DNA of 62,148 bases, from contig NZ_WOFB01000026.1 in assembly GCF_009733865.1 (NCBI RefSeq), positions 1 to 62,148 of the forward strand, given 5' to 3'. The notes under the pieces were generated by a model. That model was not told the DNA's origin and searched no databases. It worked only from the letters and a program-made list of their open reading frames with translations. This stretch comes from Oceanobacillus salinisoli (GTDB lineage: Bacteria; Bacillota; Bacilli; Bacillales; Amphibacillaceae). This document shows, piece after piece, positions 37,767-46,344 of this stretch; within the stretch, counting starts at the first letter, position 1, and each line of letters opens with the position of its first letter. Position numbers and translations under genes: made by a program.

Positions 37767-38696
37767 ATGAATAATCGACAAATTTTTAATGAAAAAGGGA
37801 TGACCTTGGTCGAACTGCTTGCCTCATTAGGTCTTTTAGCCGTCTTTATTGGACTTTCTTCCACATTGATTTTTCAGTCGTTAAACAGCGAGGAGGAAGC
37901 AAATAAAGCCATTATCCTGCAGCAGGAAACAAATATTATTATAAACGAACTAAGAAATGATTATTTAACTAAAAGCAGGAATGCACCATTTGGTGATACG
38001 TTTCCTATTTGTTACACAGCAAACGATGAAATAGAAATCTATAAACTGACCATCAATGGGGAATTAAAAGATATAACAAATGGTTGCATTAATAACGTTA
38101 AAAAGCAGGAAAATCTGTCAGTAGAAATGGTTACAAGTAATTCCGGTGAATCCATCACCATTCAAACAACATGGACAAACAGGAAAAATCACAAAATCAC
38201 ACTAGAACTGGATACGGACGAAGATGATATAAATATTATTACAGAGGACGACTTAAAAGATTATTGCAATACAAAGGGAAATACCCTTTTCGATATACAA
38301 AACATTCATGATACCTATGCCTGTACGGTAATAGATGGGAATGCGACTTTTCCTAATGAATTATACTTCGATAAAGAAAACAATTTGAGAGGTTCACTTG
38401 AAATATCGGTAGATGGAAGTGCTATTTTTATGAAACCTCTCTATTTTCAGGAAACCGACTCCAACCTGGTAGACTTGACTATCAATGGAGATGCTGTTTT
38501 TGAAGATGACATTGTATTTGAAAAAAATCATCATCAAATTACAATTAATGGAAATGCAACATTTAGTGGGAAAATTTTATTGAATCATAAAATAAATAAT
38601 AGCATTATCGTTACAGGAAGCGTACAGTGTGGAAATGAAGAATTAGGTAAGGATATGACCATCCAAGAAGACAAAGATTGTTCTTTGCCGGAATAG
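37767..38696 (+). CDS. Prepilin (PilW-like) with repetitive C-terminal domain
   Basis: This 309-residue protein has the leader NEKG before MTLVELLASLGLLAVFIGLSS, with Glu5, so it enters the pilus. Residues 40-165 form a polar region. From about 188 to 290 there are four to five units of 22-27 residues with the pattern V/I-x-G-x-A-x-F followed by L/I-x-F and L-x-I (IDGNATF, VDGSAIF, NGDAVF, NGNATF, TGSVQC), as in parallel beta-solenoids. It is divergent from the other pilus genes, starts at ATG 37767 after AGGATGTG, and has its own terminator. A tip adhesin or spacer is a reasonable inference. Confidence 0.88.
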   Translation: MNNRQIFNEKGMTLVELLASLGLLAVFIGLSSTLIFQSLNSEEEANKAIILQQETNIIINELRNDYLTKSRNAPFGDTFPICYTANDEIEIYKLTINGELKDITNGCINNVKKQENLSVEMVTSNSGESITIQTTWTNRKNHKITLELDTDEDDINIITEDDLKDYCNTKGNTLFDIQNIHDTYACTVIDGNATFPNELYFDKENNLRGSLEISVDGSAIFMKPLYFQETDSNLVDLTINGDAVFEDDIVFEKNHHQITINGNATFSGKILLNHKINNSIIVTGSVQCGNEELGKDMTIQEDKDCSLPE

Positions 38697-38697
38697 G

Positions 38698-38731
38698 AAA
38701 ACGCGAGCTTTTAAAAGCTCGCGTTTTTTTT
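38698..38731 (+). terminator. Terminator after the divergent prepilin gene
   Basis: AAACGCGAGCTTTT and AAAAGCTCGCGTTT form a perfect palindrome of 28 bases followed by further T. This is one of the strongest terminators in the window. Confidence 0.93.
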
Positions 38732-38781
38732 ACAATGTCCAAGTTCAAATCTCTCCCCGGGACGTTTAACTAGAGGCTTTA

Positions 38782-39462
38782 CTACAGCTCTAATCCTTCC
38801 CCAATCTTTAGTGCCTTCCCTTCACCGGTACGAACTTTCGCCGCAAATTCATCCGGATCCTGTTCAATCACCGGGAATGTATTATAATGTATAGGAACAA
38901 CAATTTCCGCTTGAATCCAATCTGCTGCAACTAAAGCATCCTCTGGTCCCATCGTAAAGTTATCCCCAATCGGAATGAATGCCACATCGATGTCATTCAT
39001 TTCACCATACATTTTTAAATCCGTAAATAATGCCGTATCACCAACATGATAAATGGTTTTCCCCTCTACCGTAAATAAAATTCCTCCTGGCATACCACCA
39101 TAGATAACTGTCCCATCTTCTTCTGTATAGGATGAACCATGAAATGCTTGGGTGAATTTCACTTTTCCGAAATCAAATTCACGTGAACCACCAATATGCA
39201 TTGGATGGGTGTTTAATCCTTTGGAAGCCAAGTATTCTGCAAGTTCATTCGGTGCAACGACTAGTGCATCATTGCGTTTTGCAATCTCAAAGGTGTCACC
39301 CACATGATCATTATGGGCATGAGTTAATAAAATAACATCTGCTTTTACAGTTTCAACATCCAGATCACAAGCTTCGTTTCCAGAAATGAATGGATCAAAC
39401 AAAATAGTGTGATTTGCTGTTTCGACCTTTATGACTGAATGTCCATGATAAGATACTTTCAT
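38782..39462 (-). CDS. ytkL: Metallo-beta-lactamase-fold hydrolase YtkL (UPF0173)
   Basis: The 226-residue enzyme has the metal-binding motif [12 protein letters not shown], a second histidine region HVGDTALF, and the C-terminal VPIHYNTFP motif of UPF0173. The substrate is unknown. ATG 39462 follows GAAGGGGAGAG. In B. subtilis ytkL lies in the ytoI-to-ackA interval, so it marks the return to backbone order after the pilus insertion. Confidence 0.93.
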   Translation of the reverse strand: MKVSYHGHSVIKVETANHTILFDPFISGNEACDLDVETVKADVILLTHAHNDHVGDTFEIAKRNDALVVAPNELAEYLASKGLNTHPMHIGGSREFDFGKVKFTQAFHGSSYTEEDGTVIYGGMPGGILFTVEGKTIYHVGDTALFTDLKMYGEMNDIDVAFIPIGDNFTMGPEDALVAADWIQAEIVVPIHYNTFPVIEQDPDEFAAKVRTGEGKALKIGEGLEL

Positions 39463-39536
39463 GTTAAACTCTCCCCTTCGAAATAGTATTTATTACTACT
39501 CTCATTCTACAAAAGGATTGCCAATTCCTCCAATAT

Positions 39537-41093
39537 TTAATAGTTTTCCCAGGATTTCTCATAAATGCCAATTAAGTGAGGATCAATAAGGGTATTAGGC
39601 TTTAATTCAACTATTTCCCCACTTTCCGTTTCTATTTCGGAATCTTCATCTTTTCCGAAGTAAGTTAAACTAGGCAATAATTGATTGGTCAAAAATTTAG
39701 TAGGCGCTTCAATACTCAGCTCCTCAGCATGTATCTCCTCTCGACTTGCCATCACAAATCCCCAGTTACCAAAGCTTGGAATATCGGCATGGAAATTCTC
39801 TGTATACAAACCCGTTGAAGCAATGGTTTCTGAAATGGTCCAATATACTTCCGTTGCAAATACAGGGCTAGTTGCCTGAATCATTACTGCACCATCTGGT
39901 GATAAGTGATTTCTTAGCAGTGAATAAAATTCCCATGTATATAACTTGTTTAAACTTTCATCATTTGGGTCAGGCAAATCGACAATCATGACGTCATACA
40001 GTTCCTCACTGTTTTCCAGAAATTCAAAGGCATCGGTATTTATGACTTCCACCTTTTCATTTTCCAGTGACCCTTCATTCAACTGGAGGATTAAATGATT
40101 TGTATTTGATAATTCGACAACAGCAGGGTCCAAGTCAACTAATGTTATCGTTTCTACCTCATCATATTTCAGCACTTCTTTTGCCGCAATCCCGTCACCA
40201 CCACCGAGTATAAGCACATTTTTCGGATTTTCAGTATACGCCATAGCAGGGTGAACAAGCAATTCATGATATCGATACTCGTCGGCCGAACTGAACTGTA
40301 AAGAGCCATTTAGATAAAGCCGAACATCATTGGTGTTATGATCCTCTGTTAAGATAATTTTTTGATAGTTGCTCTCCTCCATATGCATAATTGGATCTTT
40401 GTATATTTTCTGCTCAAAACTAAAAGCAGCTTCTTCCCCGAAAAATATTCCAATGATAAGCACAAGTAAAAATAGAACCCCAAAGAAAGCATGGATTCCA
40501 ACGTCCCGAATTTCATGCCGAAACAGCCAGACAACCACCAGTGCAACAATAATATTAATGCACCCAACTAAAAATGCGGATTTAACGAGTCCAAACTGTG
40601 GTCGTAATAAAAAAGCAAAGAGCAATCCGCCTATTAGGCCACCTGCATAATCCGAAAATAAAACCCGAGCAGTACTGCGGTTTAACTGAACCCCAATATC
40701 ATTAGCCTTTCGAATAAGAATCGGTAATTCAAAACCCGTTAATGCCCCAATTAATAGTGTAATAAAATACAAGAAAAATGCGTCCGTCCCGGTTGGGGCA
40801 AACGCGGTGATACCGAACATCATAAAACTGGAGAAACCGCCAATTAAACCAACCGAAAACTCAATCCATACAAACGCTAAGATTAAATTTTTCATTACTT
40901 TCTCACTGAGACTGGCTCCAATCCCCATTCCTGTTAGAAACAAGGAAATGGTAAGGGTGTATTGCGTCACGCCATCTCCTAATATGTAGGAACCTAAGGC
41001 ACCAAACAACACCTCAAATATAATCCCGCAAATCGATACAATCCCACTTGCCCAGTATATAATGTTGCTTTTTCGTACTGCTTCATTATTCAT
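39537..41093 (-). CDS. Membrane-anchored spermidine-synthase-like protein
   Basis: The first 230 residues hold about seven membrane helices (for example LFLTGMGIGASLSEKV, FELPILIRKAND loops). The rest is a Rossmann-fold aminopropyltransferase-like domain with ILGGGDGIAAKEVLKYDEVE, VDLDPAVVELS, and the active-site loop MIVDLPDPND. The aspartates that bind the substrate amine in SpeE are plausible here, but activity on polyamines is unproved and no speD is seen. ATG 41093 is after CGGAGTG. It is the last gene of a PspA cluster, separated from DUF350 by a repeat element. Confidence 0.88.
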   Translation of the reverse strand: MNNEAVRKSNIIYWASGIVSICGIIFEVLFGALGSYILGDGVTQYTLTISLFLTGMGIGASLSEKVMKNLILAFVWIEFSVGLIGGFSSFMMFGITAFAPTGTDAFFLYFITLLIGALTGFELPILIRKANDIGVQLNRSTARVLFSDYAGGLIGGLLFAFLLRPQFGLVKSAFLVGCINIIVALVVVWLFRHEIRDVGIHAFFGVLFLLVLIIGIFFGEEAAFSFEQKIYKDPIMHMEESNYQKIILTEDHNTNDVRLYLNGSLQFSSADEYRYHELLVHPAMAYTENPKNVLILGGGDGIAAKEVLKYDEVETITLVDLDPAVVELSNTNHLILQLNEGSLENEKVEVINTDAFEFLENSEELYDVMIVDLPDPNDESLNKLYTWEFYSLLRNHLSPDGAVMIQATSPVFATEVYWTISETIASTGLYTENFHADIPSFGNWGFVMASREEIHAEELSIEAPTKFLTNQLLPSLTYFGKDEDSEIETESGEIVELKPNTLIDPHLIGIYEKSWENY

Positions 41094-41168
41094 TCTTATT
41101 TTCACTCCGGTACTATTTAAATACGTTCATTTTCGTATGTATTGTGGCTTATAACCTTCACAATTGAT

Positions 41169-41558
41169 ATAAACTGCGACATAACTTTAAATGATAGTCT
41201 GGTGCATTTAACCGCTCCGGAAATACACTTCACTTTCCGCGGGCGGCTGGTGAGCCTCCTCGTGCTGTCGCACTGCGGGTTTCACCGATGCCTCTTTTCC
41301 CGCAGGAGTCTTCGTGTATTTCCTCCGCTGTTTGGTGCTTTTATCATCCCAACATTGATTAGGTTAAATAAATTTTTAATATAGTTAACCACTAATAAAC
41401 TGGTTGATTGGAGCGGAGGGCAGTCGACTCCTGCGGGAAAAGCACGTGTCCGAAGACCCCGCAGGAAGTGGTTTTCTTCCGAGGAGGCTGAGGCCGTGCC
41501 CTAAGGTCCGCGACTGCCCGGAGCGGAAATCAACAACGCACCTTATGTCGCAGTTTAT
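41169..41558. mobile_element. Intact family D MITE-like element
   Basis: The ends are perfect 16-bp inverted repeats: ATAAACTGCGACATAA at 41169-41184 and its complement at 41543-41558. Between them lie two GC-rich blocks in opposite orientation (CCGCTCCGGAAATACAC... CCCGCAGGAGTC, and GACTCCTGCGGG... GGAGCGGAAATC) around an A+T-rich centre. It encodes no transposase. The base composition differs sharply from the A+T-rich surroundings. It sits between two genes of the PspA cluster; the gap totals 573 bases. Confidence 0.85.
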
Positions 41559-41666
41559 CGATTTTGTGTCAAACACAAGTACTTTTTCTAAAAATCATCC
41601 CTTGAAAAACAACTCTAAAAAAGAAGGCCAAGCATTTGCCTGGCCGCTACCTTAGAACCTATTTTT

Positions 41667-42062
41667 CTATGTAATGGACGCTCCAACTACTAATCCTAGC
41701 CCAATCGATACACTCATGGATAAAATACCAACAGCAATATTGTTGTTTTTTAATTGCTCTTCAACCGAAAATTTACGAGTAAATAATTCAACAAGAAGAT
41801 AAGCAATCATTTGCAATACGATACCGGCTGCACCCCAAATAATCGTATCATAAATATAGGCACTATGATAAATGGCAAAAGCAAGAATTAAGCAAATTCC
41901 TATTACCTTTCCGGCTACCGATAATGCTACTGCGACATTTCCATTCTTTATTTCCTCATAATCTTTATAATTACGTGTAATATTCTCAAAAATAATTAAT
42001 CCAATTATTACAATAACAACTGAAATTACAAAATATGCAACTGTTGCAATCAATGCACTCAT
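41667..42062 (-). CDS. DUF350 membrane protein
   Basis: This 131-residue protein has four membrane helices arranged as two DUF350 repeats (residues about 1-65 and 70-131; each with a GNVAVALS or NNIAVGILS motif before a helix). The family (E. coli YjfL) is often found beside PspA paralogues and polyamine-type enzymes, but its function is unknown. ATG 42062 follows AAAAGGAGGTAAAT. It follows the DUF4247 gene by 16 bases. Confidence 0.9.
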   Translation of the reverse strand: MSALIATVAYFVISVVIVIIGLIIFENITRNYKDYEEIKNGNVAVALSVAGKVIGICLILAFAIYHSAYIYDTIIWGAAGIVLQMIAYLLVELFTRKFSVEEQLKNNNIAVGILSMSVSIGLGLVVGASIT

Positions 42063-42078
42063 TTATATTTACCTCCTT

Positions 42079-42762
42079 TTATTTACCAGTGCTTGGTCCA
42101 CCACCACGATAGGATGAGCTTCCCCGATTAGAGCTTCCGGACCCGGAACCTCCTACTGCAGTGGAAGATTTCTTACCTGTATAACCGCCATAACAACCAC
42201 CCGTTTGACATGCCTCTGTCCTTCTCGTACTCCAATTATTTCCGAATAAGCTATCAAGCATCCGAATCGTAAAATATGTACTTAAAAAATTAGGTGAATA
42301 ATTTCGTTCTACAAACCTTTCACTTGCCACTTCTATTAAAAGTACGTCGTCATCCGCTTCACTTGGCTTAAGCGTAACAAAATAATCAGGATAAATAAAC
42401 ATTTGCTGGTTGTCAACAACTTCACTTTCTTCATCTGGCTGGATTTTTTCTGTCAGTACAGCGCTTAATTCCTCCATCTGAAACTGTTTCGTTGCATAGA
42501 TTTCAGCTTCCGTATCCTCTTCTCTAACCACATCAACTAATGGAAAATTGGAAGAAATGATATTGTCAACTTGACTGTATGTACTATCTGATATTGCTTG
42601 GGTAATCTCTTCCTTTGCTGGTTCATCTGGAATATCGTCAGCAGTTATTGGAGACTCTTGCTGAATACCTCTATTCGAACTGTCCAGCATAGGGGATGAA
42701 CAGGCTGTTAAGAGTAATATGAATACAATAAGTCCAATCCATAACATCCACTTTTTATGCAA
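42079..42762 (-). CDS. DUF4247 lipoprotein
   Basis: The 227-residue protein has a lipoprotein signal (lipobox LLTAC, Cys at about 21), an acidic linker, a globular domain (about 55-180), and a Gly/Ser-rich tail that begins after a CQTGGCYGGY motif with two cysteines. The start is TTG 42762, four bases after GAGGGGGAT; the first ATG is 15 bases further in and would shorten the signal peptide. It is expected to be anchored on the outer face of the membrane. It lies between pspA and the DUF350 gene. Confidence 0.87.
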   Translation of the reverse strand: MHKKWMLWIGLIVFILLLTACSSPMLDSSNRGIQQESPITADDIPDEPAKEEITQAISDSTYSQVDNIISSNFPLVDVVREEDTEAEIYATKQFQMEELSAVLTEKIQPDEESEVVDNQQMFIYPDYFVTLKPSEADDDVLLIEVASERFVERNYSPNFLSTYFTIRMLDSLFGNNWSTRRTEACQTGGCYGGYTGKKSSTAVGGSGSGSSNRGSSSYRGGGPSTGK

Positions 42763-42831
42763 AGCAATCCCCCTCTCATATAAATAATTAAGTTAGAAGG
42801 AATGGAGCAGGATGAGCTGCTCCATTATGAA

Positions 42832-43497
42832 TTATTTTCCTAACTTTTCTTTCAATGCTGCTAATTCATCATCTACGTCATCTTTTTCCAACTCATCAAA
42901 TTCATCATCCAAAGAACGACTTTCGCGTGATAGGTCTTCAGTTGTTTCTGCTTCTGCTTCATATCGCAGTACTTTTTCTTCCATTCGTTCAAAACCTTGT
43001 TTGGATTCATCGCCACCAACAGAAGACATTGTACGATTGATTTTTGTTCTTGTTTTTGCTGACTCTGCACGAGCTTTTAAGGAATCCTTCTTCAACTTCA
43101 TTTCATTGTATTCTTTTTTCATCTCATCCAATTTATCACGAAGCATATCTGCATCTTGTTTCGCACGTTCCCATGATTCATTTAACTGCTGTGCAGTCGC
43201 ATCATGGTCTTTCTTATCCTGCAGTGCACGACGGGCTAAATCATCATTTCCAGATTCAATCGCCTTTTCAGCCTGCTGCTGTCTTTTTTCAACCATCGCC
43301 TTCGCATCATTTGCTTTTCGTTTTAACATTTTTTCGTTGGCAATTTGTTTCGCAACCGCTGCTTCTACTTCGCGGATATCCTCCGCCATATCACGCATAT
43401 ACTGATCCAGCATTTTTACCGGATCCTCCGCTTTATCAAGCACCGTATTTAATTCAGAACTTACCACTGTTTTTACACGTTTAAAAAATTTGAACAT
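42832..43497 (-). CDS. pspA: PspA/IM30 family membrane-stress protein
   Basis: This 221-residue protein begins with an amphipathic helix (FKFFKRVKTVVSSELN) and the signature DKAEDPVKMLDQYMRDM, and is otherwise nearly all coiled coil (helices about 25-215), as in PspA/Vipp1/ESCRT-III-like proteins. PspA polymerises on damaged membranes and stabilises them. ATG 43497 follows AAAGGAGG. It stands between DUF4178 and DUF4247 genes, indicating a dedicated operon rather than the B. subtilis liaIH type. Confidence 0.95.
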   Translation of the reverse strand: MFKFFKRVKTVVSSELNTVLDKAEDPVKMLDQYMRDMAEDIREVEAAVAKQIANEKMLKRKANDAKAMVEKRQQQAEKAIESGNDDLARRALQDKKDHDATAQQLNESWERAKQDADMLRDKLDEMKKEYNEMKLKKDSLKARAESAKTRTKINRTMSSVGGDESKQGFERMEEKVLRYEAEAETTEDLSRESRSLDDEFDELEKDDVDDELAALKEKLGK

Positions 43498-43512
43498 GCA
43501 CTTTTTCCTCCT

Positions 43513-44031
43513 TTAATATGATCCTGCAATTATTTTTAATTCATATGGCTCAATGGAATAACCTACACTAACTTCAACCTCAGTCCCCCAGGATTCTAAG
43601 CTGAGAAAGCTTTCCTCCTCCTCATCAGCATAATCAGCATAATGTGTTTCCATTCCTTGTAAATTAGCGCTTCTTCCCTGCCCCAGTACCCTGGCATTTC
43701 CTTCTTCCTCTTTATAATAGGTTTTATTTTCATATTCTAATTGTTTAGGATATGGCTTAGATACTGGTAGCTGAACACGTTTATAAATCCCTAGTTCCAA
43801 TTCATCGTCCATTTCTGCAGCTAACCAAATGGTCTCATGCCCACCTTCTTCCAGCAACTGATAACTCAGCCACTCATAGCTGCCATCCCGATAGGTAATT
43901 TTTCCCACTACCTCATAATCTGTTAAATCATAGGTAACAATATCCCCTATTTCTATGTTTAAGGCTGTTCTTTCCTTTGGTGCAGGCTTTTCTTGTTTTT
44001 TACTGGAGAAAAGTTTCGAAAATAACCCCAC
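43513..44031 (-). CDS. DUF4178 protein
   Basis: The 172-residue soluble protein contains the DUF4178 beta-barrel-like domain (IEIGDIVTYDLTDYEVVGKITYRD region through YEWLSYQLLEEGGHETIWLAAE, given here by the LTDYEVVG and WLSYQLLEE motifs). DUF4178 genes commonly neighbour PspA, DUF350 and spermidine-synthase-like genes. The start is taken as GTG 44031, since AGAGGTGA lies just before it and would be inside the frame if the ATG at 44055 were used. It is the first gene of the operon, 15 bases before pspA. Confidence 0.85.
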   Translation of the reverse strand: MGLFSKLFSSKKQEKPAPKERTALNIEIGDIVTYDLTDYEVVGKITYRDGSYEWLSYQLLEEGGHETIWLAAEMDDELELGIYKRVQLPVSKPYPKQLEYENKTYYKEEEGNARVLGQGRSANLQGMETHYADYADEEEESFLSLESWGTEVEVSVGYSIEPYELKIIAGSY

Positions 44032-44188
44032 AACTTCACCTCTCATATCATTCATGTGTTAATTGTATTACGTACTTCCTAAGAAAAAGGTTTCAAAAAA
44101 TGATTAAAAAATTTTTGAACATCCTCTAAAAGAAAAAGGATATATCTTTTGATATACTAATTATATTCTATCATAGGTGGTGAGATAC

Positions 44189-45286
44189 ATGGCAAGTAGA
44201 GTGACGAAATTATTGGAGGAACTGCAAAGGAAAAATCTGGACAGTATCTTAGTTACATCCAAAGCTAATTTTTATTATGTAAGTAATTACTATACTGAGC
44301 CACATGAACGTGTAATTGCCGCATATATCAGTCATACAATGGATCCAGTCATTCTTGTTCCGGCAATGGAAGTAGAAGATGCCAGGCATGCTGGGTGGAA
44401 AGAAAAAATTATAGGGTATTATGACCACGAAAATCCATGGCAATTACTGTTATCTTATTTAAAGAAAAATGAGAGCATACCGCAATCCATGGCCATTGAG
44501 CAGGACCATATTACCTTGGAGCGCTATAAAGCCATCACGAAAATGTTACCAAGTACTACCATGTTTGATGCCAAAGAAATGTTAGCAAGCCTCCGTATGA
44601 TCAAAAGTAATAAGGAATATAACCTGCTTAAAGAAGCCGCAATTCTTGCCGATTTTGGCATCGAGACCGGAGTGAAAGCAGTCCAAGAAGGGATTAGTGA
44701 GCTGGAATTAATTGCTACAATTGAGTATGAACTCAAAAAACAAGGAGTTCAGGAAATGTCTTTTTCCACCATGGCACTTTCCGGAGCAAAAACCGCATCC
44801 CCACATGGAACACCATCCACCAGAAAAATAGCAGCTGGGGACCTTATTCTATTTGATTTAGGTGTTGTCTTTGAAGGTTATTGCTCGGATATAACAAGGA
44901 CTGTTACCTTTAAATCGATAACTGAGGAACAAAGAAATATGTATAACACCGTATTAGAGGCTGAACAAGAAGCGATTCAATCAGCCCAAATTGGAACAGG
45001 GGCAGGAAAGATTGATCAATCTGCTAGAGAGATTATTTCCAGTGCAGGGTATGGTGAATACTTCACACATCGCATCGGACACGGCATTGGCATAGAAACA
45101 CATGAATCTCCATCGATGCACAGTCACAACACACTCCCACTGCAAGCTGGTATGTGTTTTACAATTGAACCCGGCATTTACATCCCCAACATCGGCGGGG
45201 TACGTATTGAAGATATGATATTCACAACGAATAATGGACCTGAAGTGCTAACGAAATATCCTAAGGAATTGCAAATAATTGGGTGA
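44189..45286 (+). CDS. M24 family Xaa-Pro aminopeptidase-like protein
   Basis: This metallopeptidase of 365 residues has a creatinase-like N-terminal domain (about 1-125) and a C-terminal pita-bread domain. Metal ligands are visible: Asp in LFDLGVVFEGYCSDITRTV (two), His in HRIGHGIGIETHE, Glu in FTIEPGIY and Glu in GGVRIEDM. It should cleave Xaa-Pro peptides in the cytosol. ATG 44189 is eight bases after AGGTGG; an upstream GTG at 44177 lies within that site. It is divergent from the PspA cluster. Confidence 0.93.
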   Translation: MASRVTKLLEELQRKNLDSILVTSKANFYYVSNYYTEPHERVIAAYISHTMDPVILVPAMEVEDARHAGWKEKIIGYYDHENPWQLLLSYLKKNESIPQSMAIEQDHITLERYKAITKMLPSTTMFDAKEMLASLRMIKSNKEYNLLKEAAILADFGIETGVKAVQEGISELELIATIEYELKKQGVQEMSFSTMALSGAKTASPHGTPSTRKIAAGDLILFDLGVVFEGYCSDITRTVTFKSITEEQRNMYNTVLEAEQEAIQSAQIGTGAGKIDQSAREIISSAGYGEYFTHRIGHGIGIETHESPSMHSHNTLPLQAGMCFTIEPGIYIPNIGGVRIEDMIFTTNNGPEVLTKYPKELQIIG

Positions 45287-45287
45287 A

Positions 45288-45316
45288 CAAGAAATCGGTT
45301 GATTACCGGTTTCCTG
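45288..45316 (+). terminator. Hairpin after the M24 peptidase gene
   Basis: CAAGAAATCGG and CCGGTTTCCTG pair with one mismatch and one wobble, and GTTTATTTG follows. The core matches hairpins at 8581 and 13612 in transcript sense. The stretch to 45549 holds only a decayed repeat (GGCTGTTTTCTAAAAGATTG at about 45398) that resembles the one at 27104. Confidence 0.6.
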
Positions 45317-45549
45317 TTTATTTGCTTTGATTTTTAAGCAAGGAGTATACATTAGTAAATTCCCTTAAAATGGTATCTTAAATGTCTTATGAGTAGGCTG
45401 TTTTCTAAAAGATTGTTGTTATTAATGAAAATTTTAAGTCGTATTTTATATAAAATGTGAATTAGTTTAATTTGAGATAATACCGCCGCTATGAATATTT
45501 TTAGATGGTTCCTCCGCTTCTACACAAATGCTAACCTTCCATTATTTAT

Positions 45550-45585
45550 AAAACCAATCCACCATATCAAAAGTGGATTGGTTTT
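45550..45585. terminator. Bidirectional terminator
   Basis: AAACCAATCCAC and GTGGATTGGTTT form a perfect 12-bp stem with T on the 3' side in both directions. It follows the small minus-strand gene by eight bases. Confidence 0.85.
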
Positions 45586-45593
45586 ATGCACGC

Positions 45594-45782
45594 TTAGGCT
45601 TTACGATTGTTAAAATGGTGGACGCCAATGTTATTGTGCAATTCATCTTCCACTACACCGCTTTGATAACTTTCAAACAACTGATTTTGAACTGCCTGTA
45701 CCCCATCTTTGTCTTCAATAAATTCCCGCTTCCTATTATTCAGCATTTGCGTGTCCATATGATTCTTATTTACCTTAGTCAA
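45594..45782 (-). CDS. Small hypothetical protein, TTG start
   Basis: This 62-residue charged protein (many Asn, Asp, Glu, Lys; no membrane helix, no Cys) is not one I recognise. Support is structural: GGAGGTGA, a full-strength ribosome binding site, lies six bases before TTG 45782, and a terminator follows the stop. The ATG at residue 9 (45758) is possible but has no site. Size and composition would suit a small spore or regulatory protein, but this is speculation. Confidence 0.7.
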   Translation of the reverse strand: MTKVNKNHMDTQMLNNRKREFIEDKDGVQAVQNQLFESYQSGVVEDELHNNIGVHHFNNRKA

Positions 45783-45857
45783 GGGAAATCACCTCCGTAT
45801 GAGATAGTATGTCCTAAAAAGCTGTAACAATGTTGTAACTTTCTATCCAAAAATATA

Positions 45858-45887
45858 ATTGTAGCGCTTACATTTTAGGTATATAAT
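45858..45887 (+). promoter_or_regulatory. usp promoter with overlapping cre-like site
   Basis: TTGTAG (45859-45864) and TATAAT (45882-45887) are 17 bases apart. ATTGTAGCGCTTACA (45858-45872) matches the CcpA consensus at every constrained position except one G. The site covers the -35 box, so CcpA would repress the gene when glucose is present. Confidence 0.7.
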
Positions 45888-45909
45888 GGAAATGAAAGGG
45901 GAGAGTGCT

Positions 45910-46338
45910 ATGGAATATAAAAATATTGTTGTAGCTGTTGACGGATCGGAAGCTGCGGAAAAAGCTTTTAAAAAATCGCTGGACATCACTAAACGTAATA
46001 ATGGTCGGCTAATTCTTGCACATGTTGTGGATTCCCGTACATTTGCCACAGCTGAAACATACGATCGTTCCTTAGCTGAACGAGCTGAGGAATATGCGAA
46101 AGAACTGCTGGACAGTTACGTTGAAAATGCCAAAAATGCAGGTCTTACCGACTTAGTCCGTTGTATTGAATATGGATCCCCGAAAGTAAAAATCGCCAAA
46201 ACTATTGCTGACAATTTTAATGCAGATTTAATTATATGTGGTGCAACAGGACTTAATGCCGTTGAACGTTTTATTATCGGCAGTGTTTCTGAAAGTATTA
46301 CTAGGCATGCAACTTGTGATGTACTCGTTGTACGTTAG
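45910..46338 (+). CDS. Universal stress protein (UspA family)
   Basis: This 142-residue single-domain Usp has the ATP-binding pattern G-2x-G-9x-G-S in GATGLNAVERFIIGSVSE and the N-terminal strand NIVVAVDGSEAAEKA. It should be a cytosolic dimer bound to ATP. ATG 45910 follows GGGGAGAG; an in-frame ATG at 45886 is in the -10 region and is rejected. It lies beside ackA, converging with it, and seems to be under carbon catabolite control. Confidence 0.93.
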   Translation: MEYKNIVVAVDGSEAAEKAFKKSLDITKRNNGRLILAHVVDSRTFATAETYDRSLAERAEEYAKELLDSYVENAKNAGLTDLVRCIEYGSPKVKIAKTIADNFNADLIICGATGLNAVERFIIGSVSESITRHATCDVLVVR

Positions 46339-46344
46339 AACATA

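Noticed and set aside
41404..41655. 83-residue frame within the family D element
   Set aside because: It lies in the GC-rich repeat, which is non-coding and found in other frames and decayed forms elsewhere.
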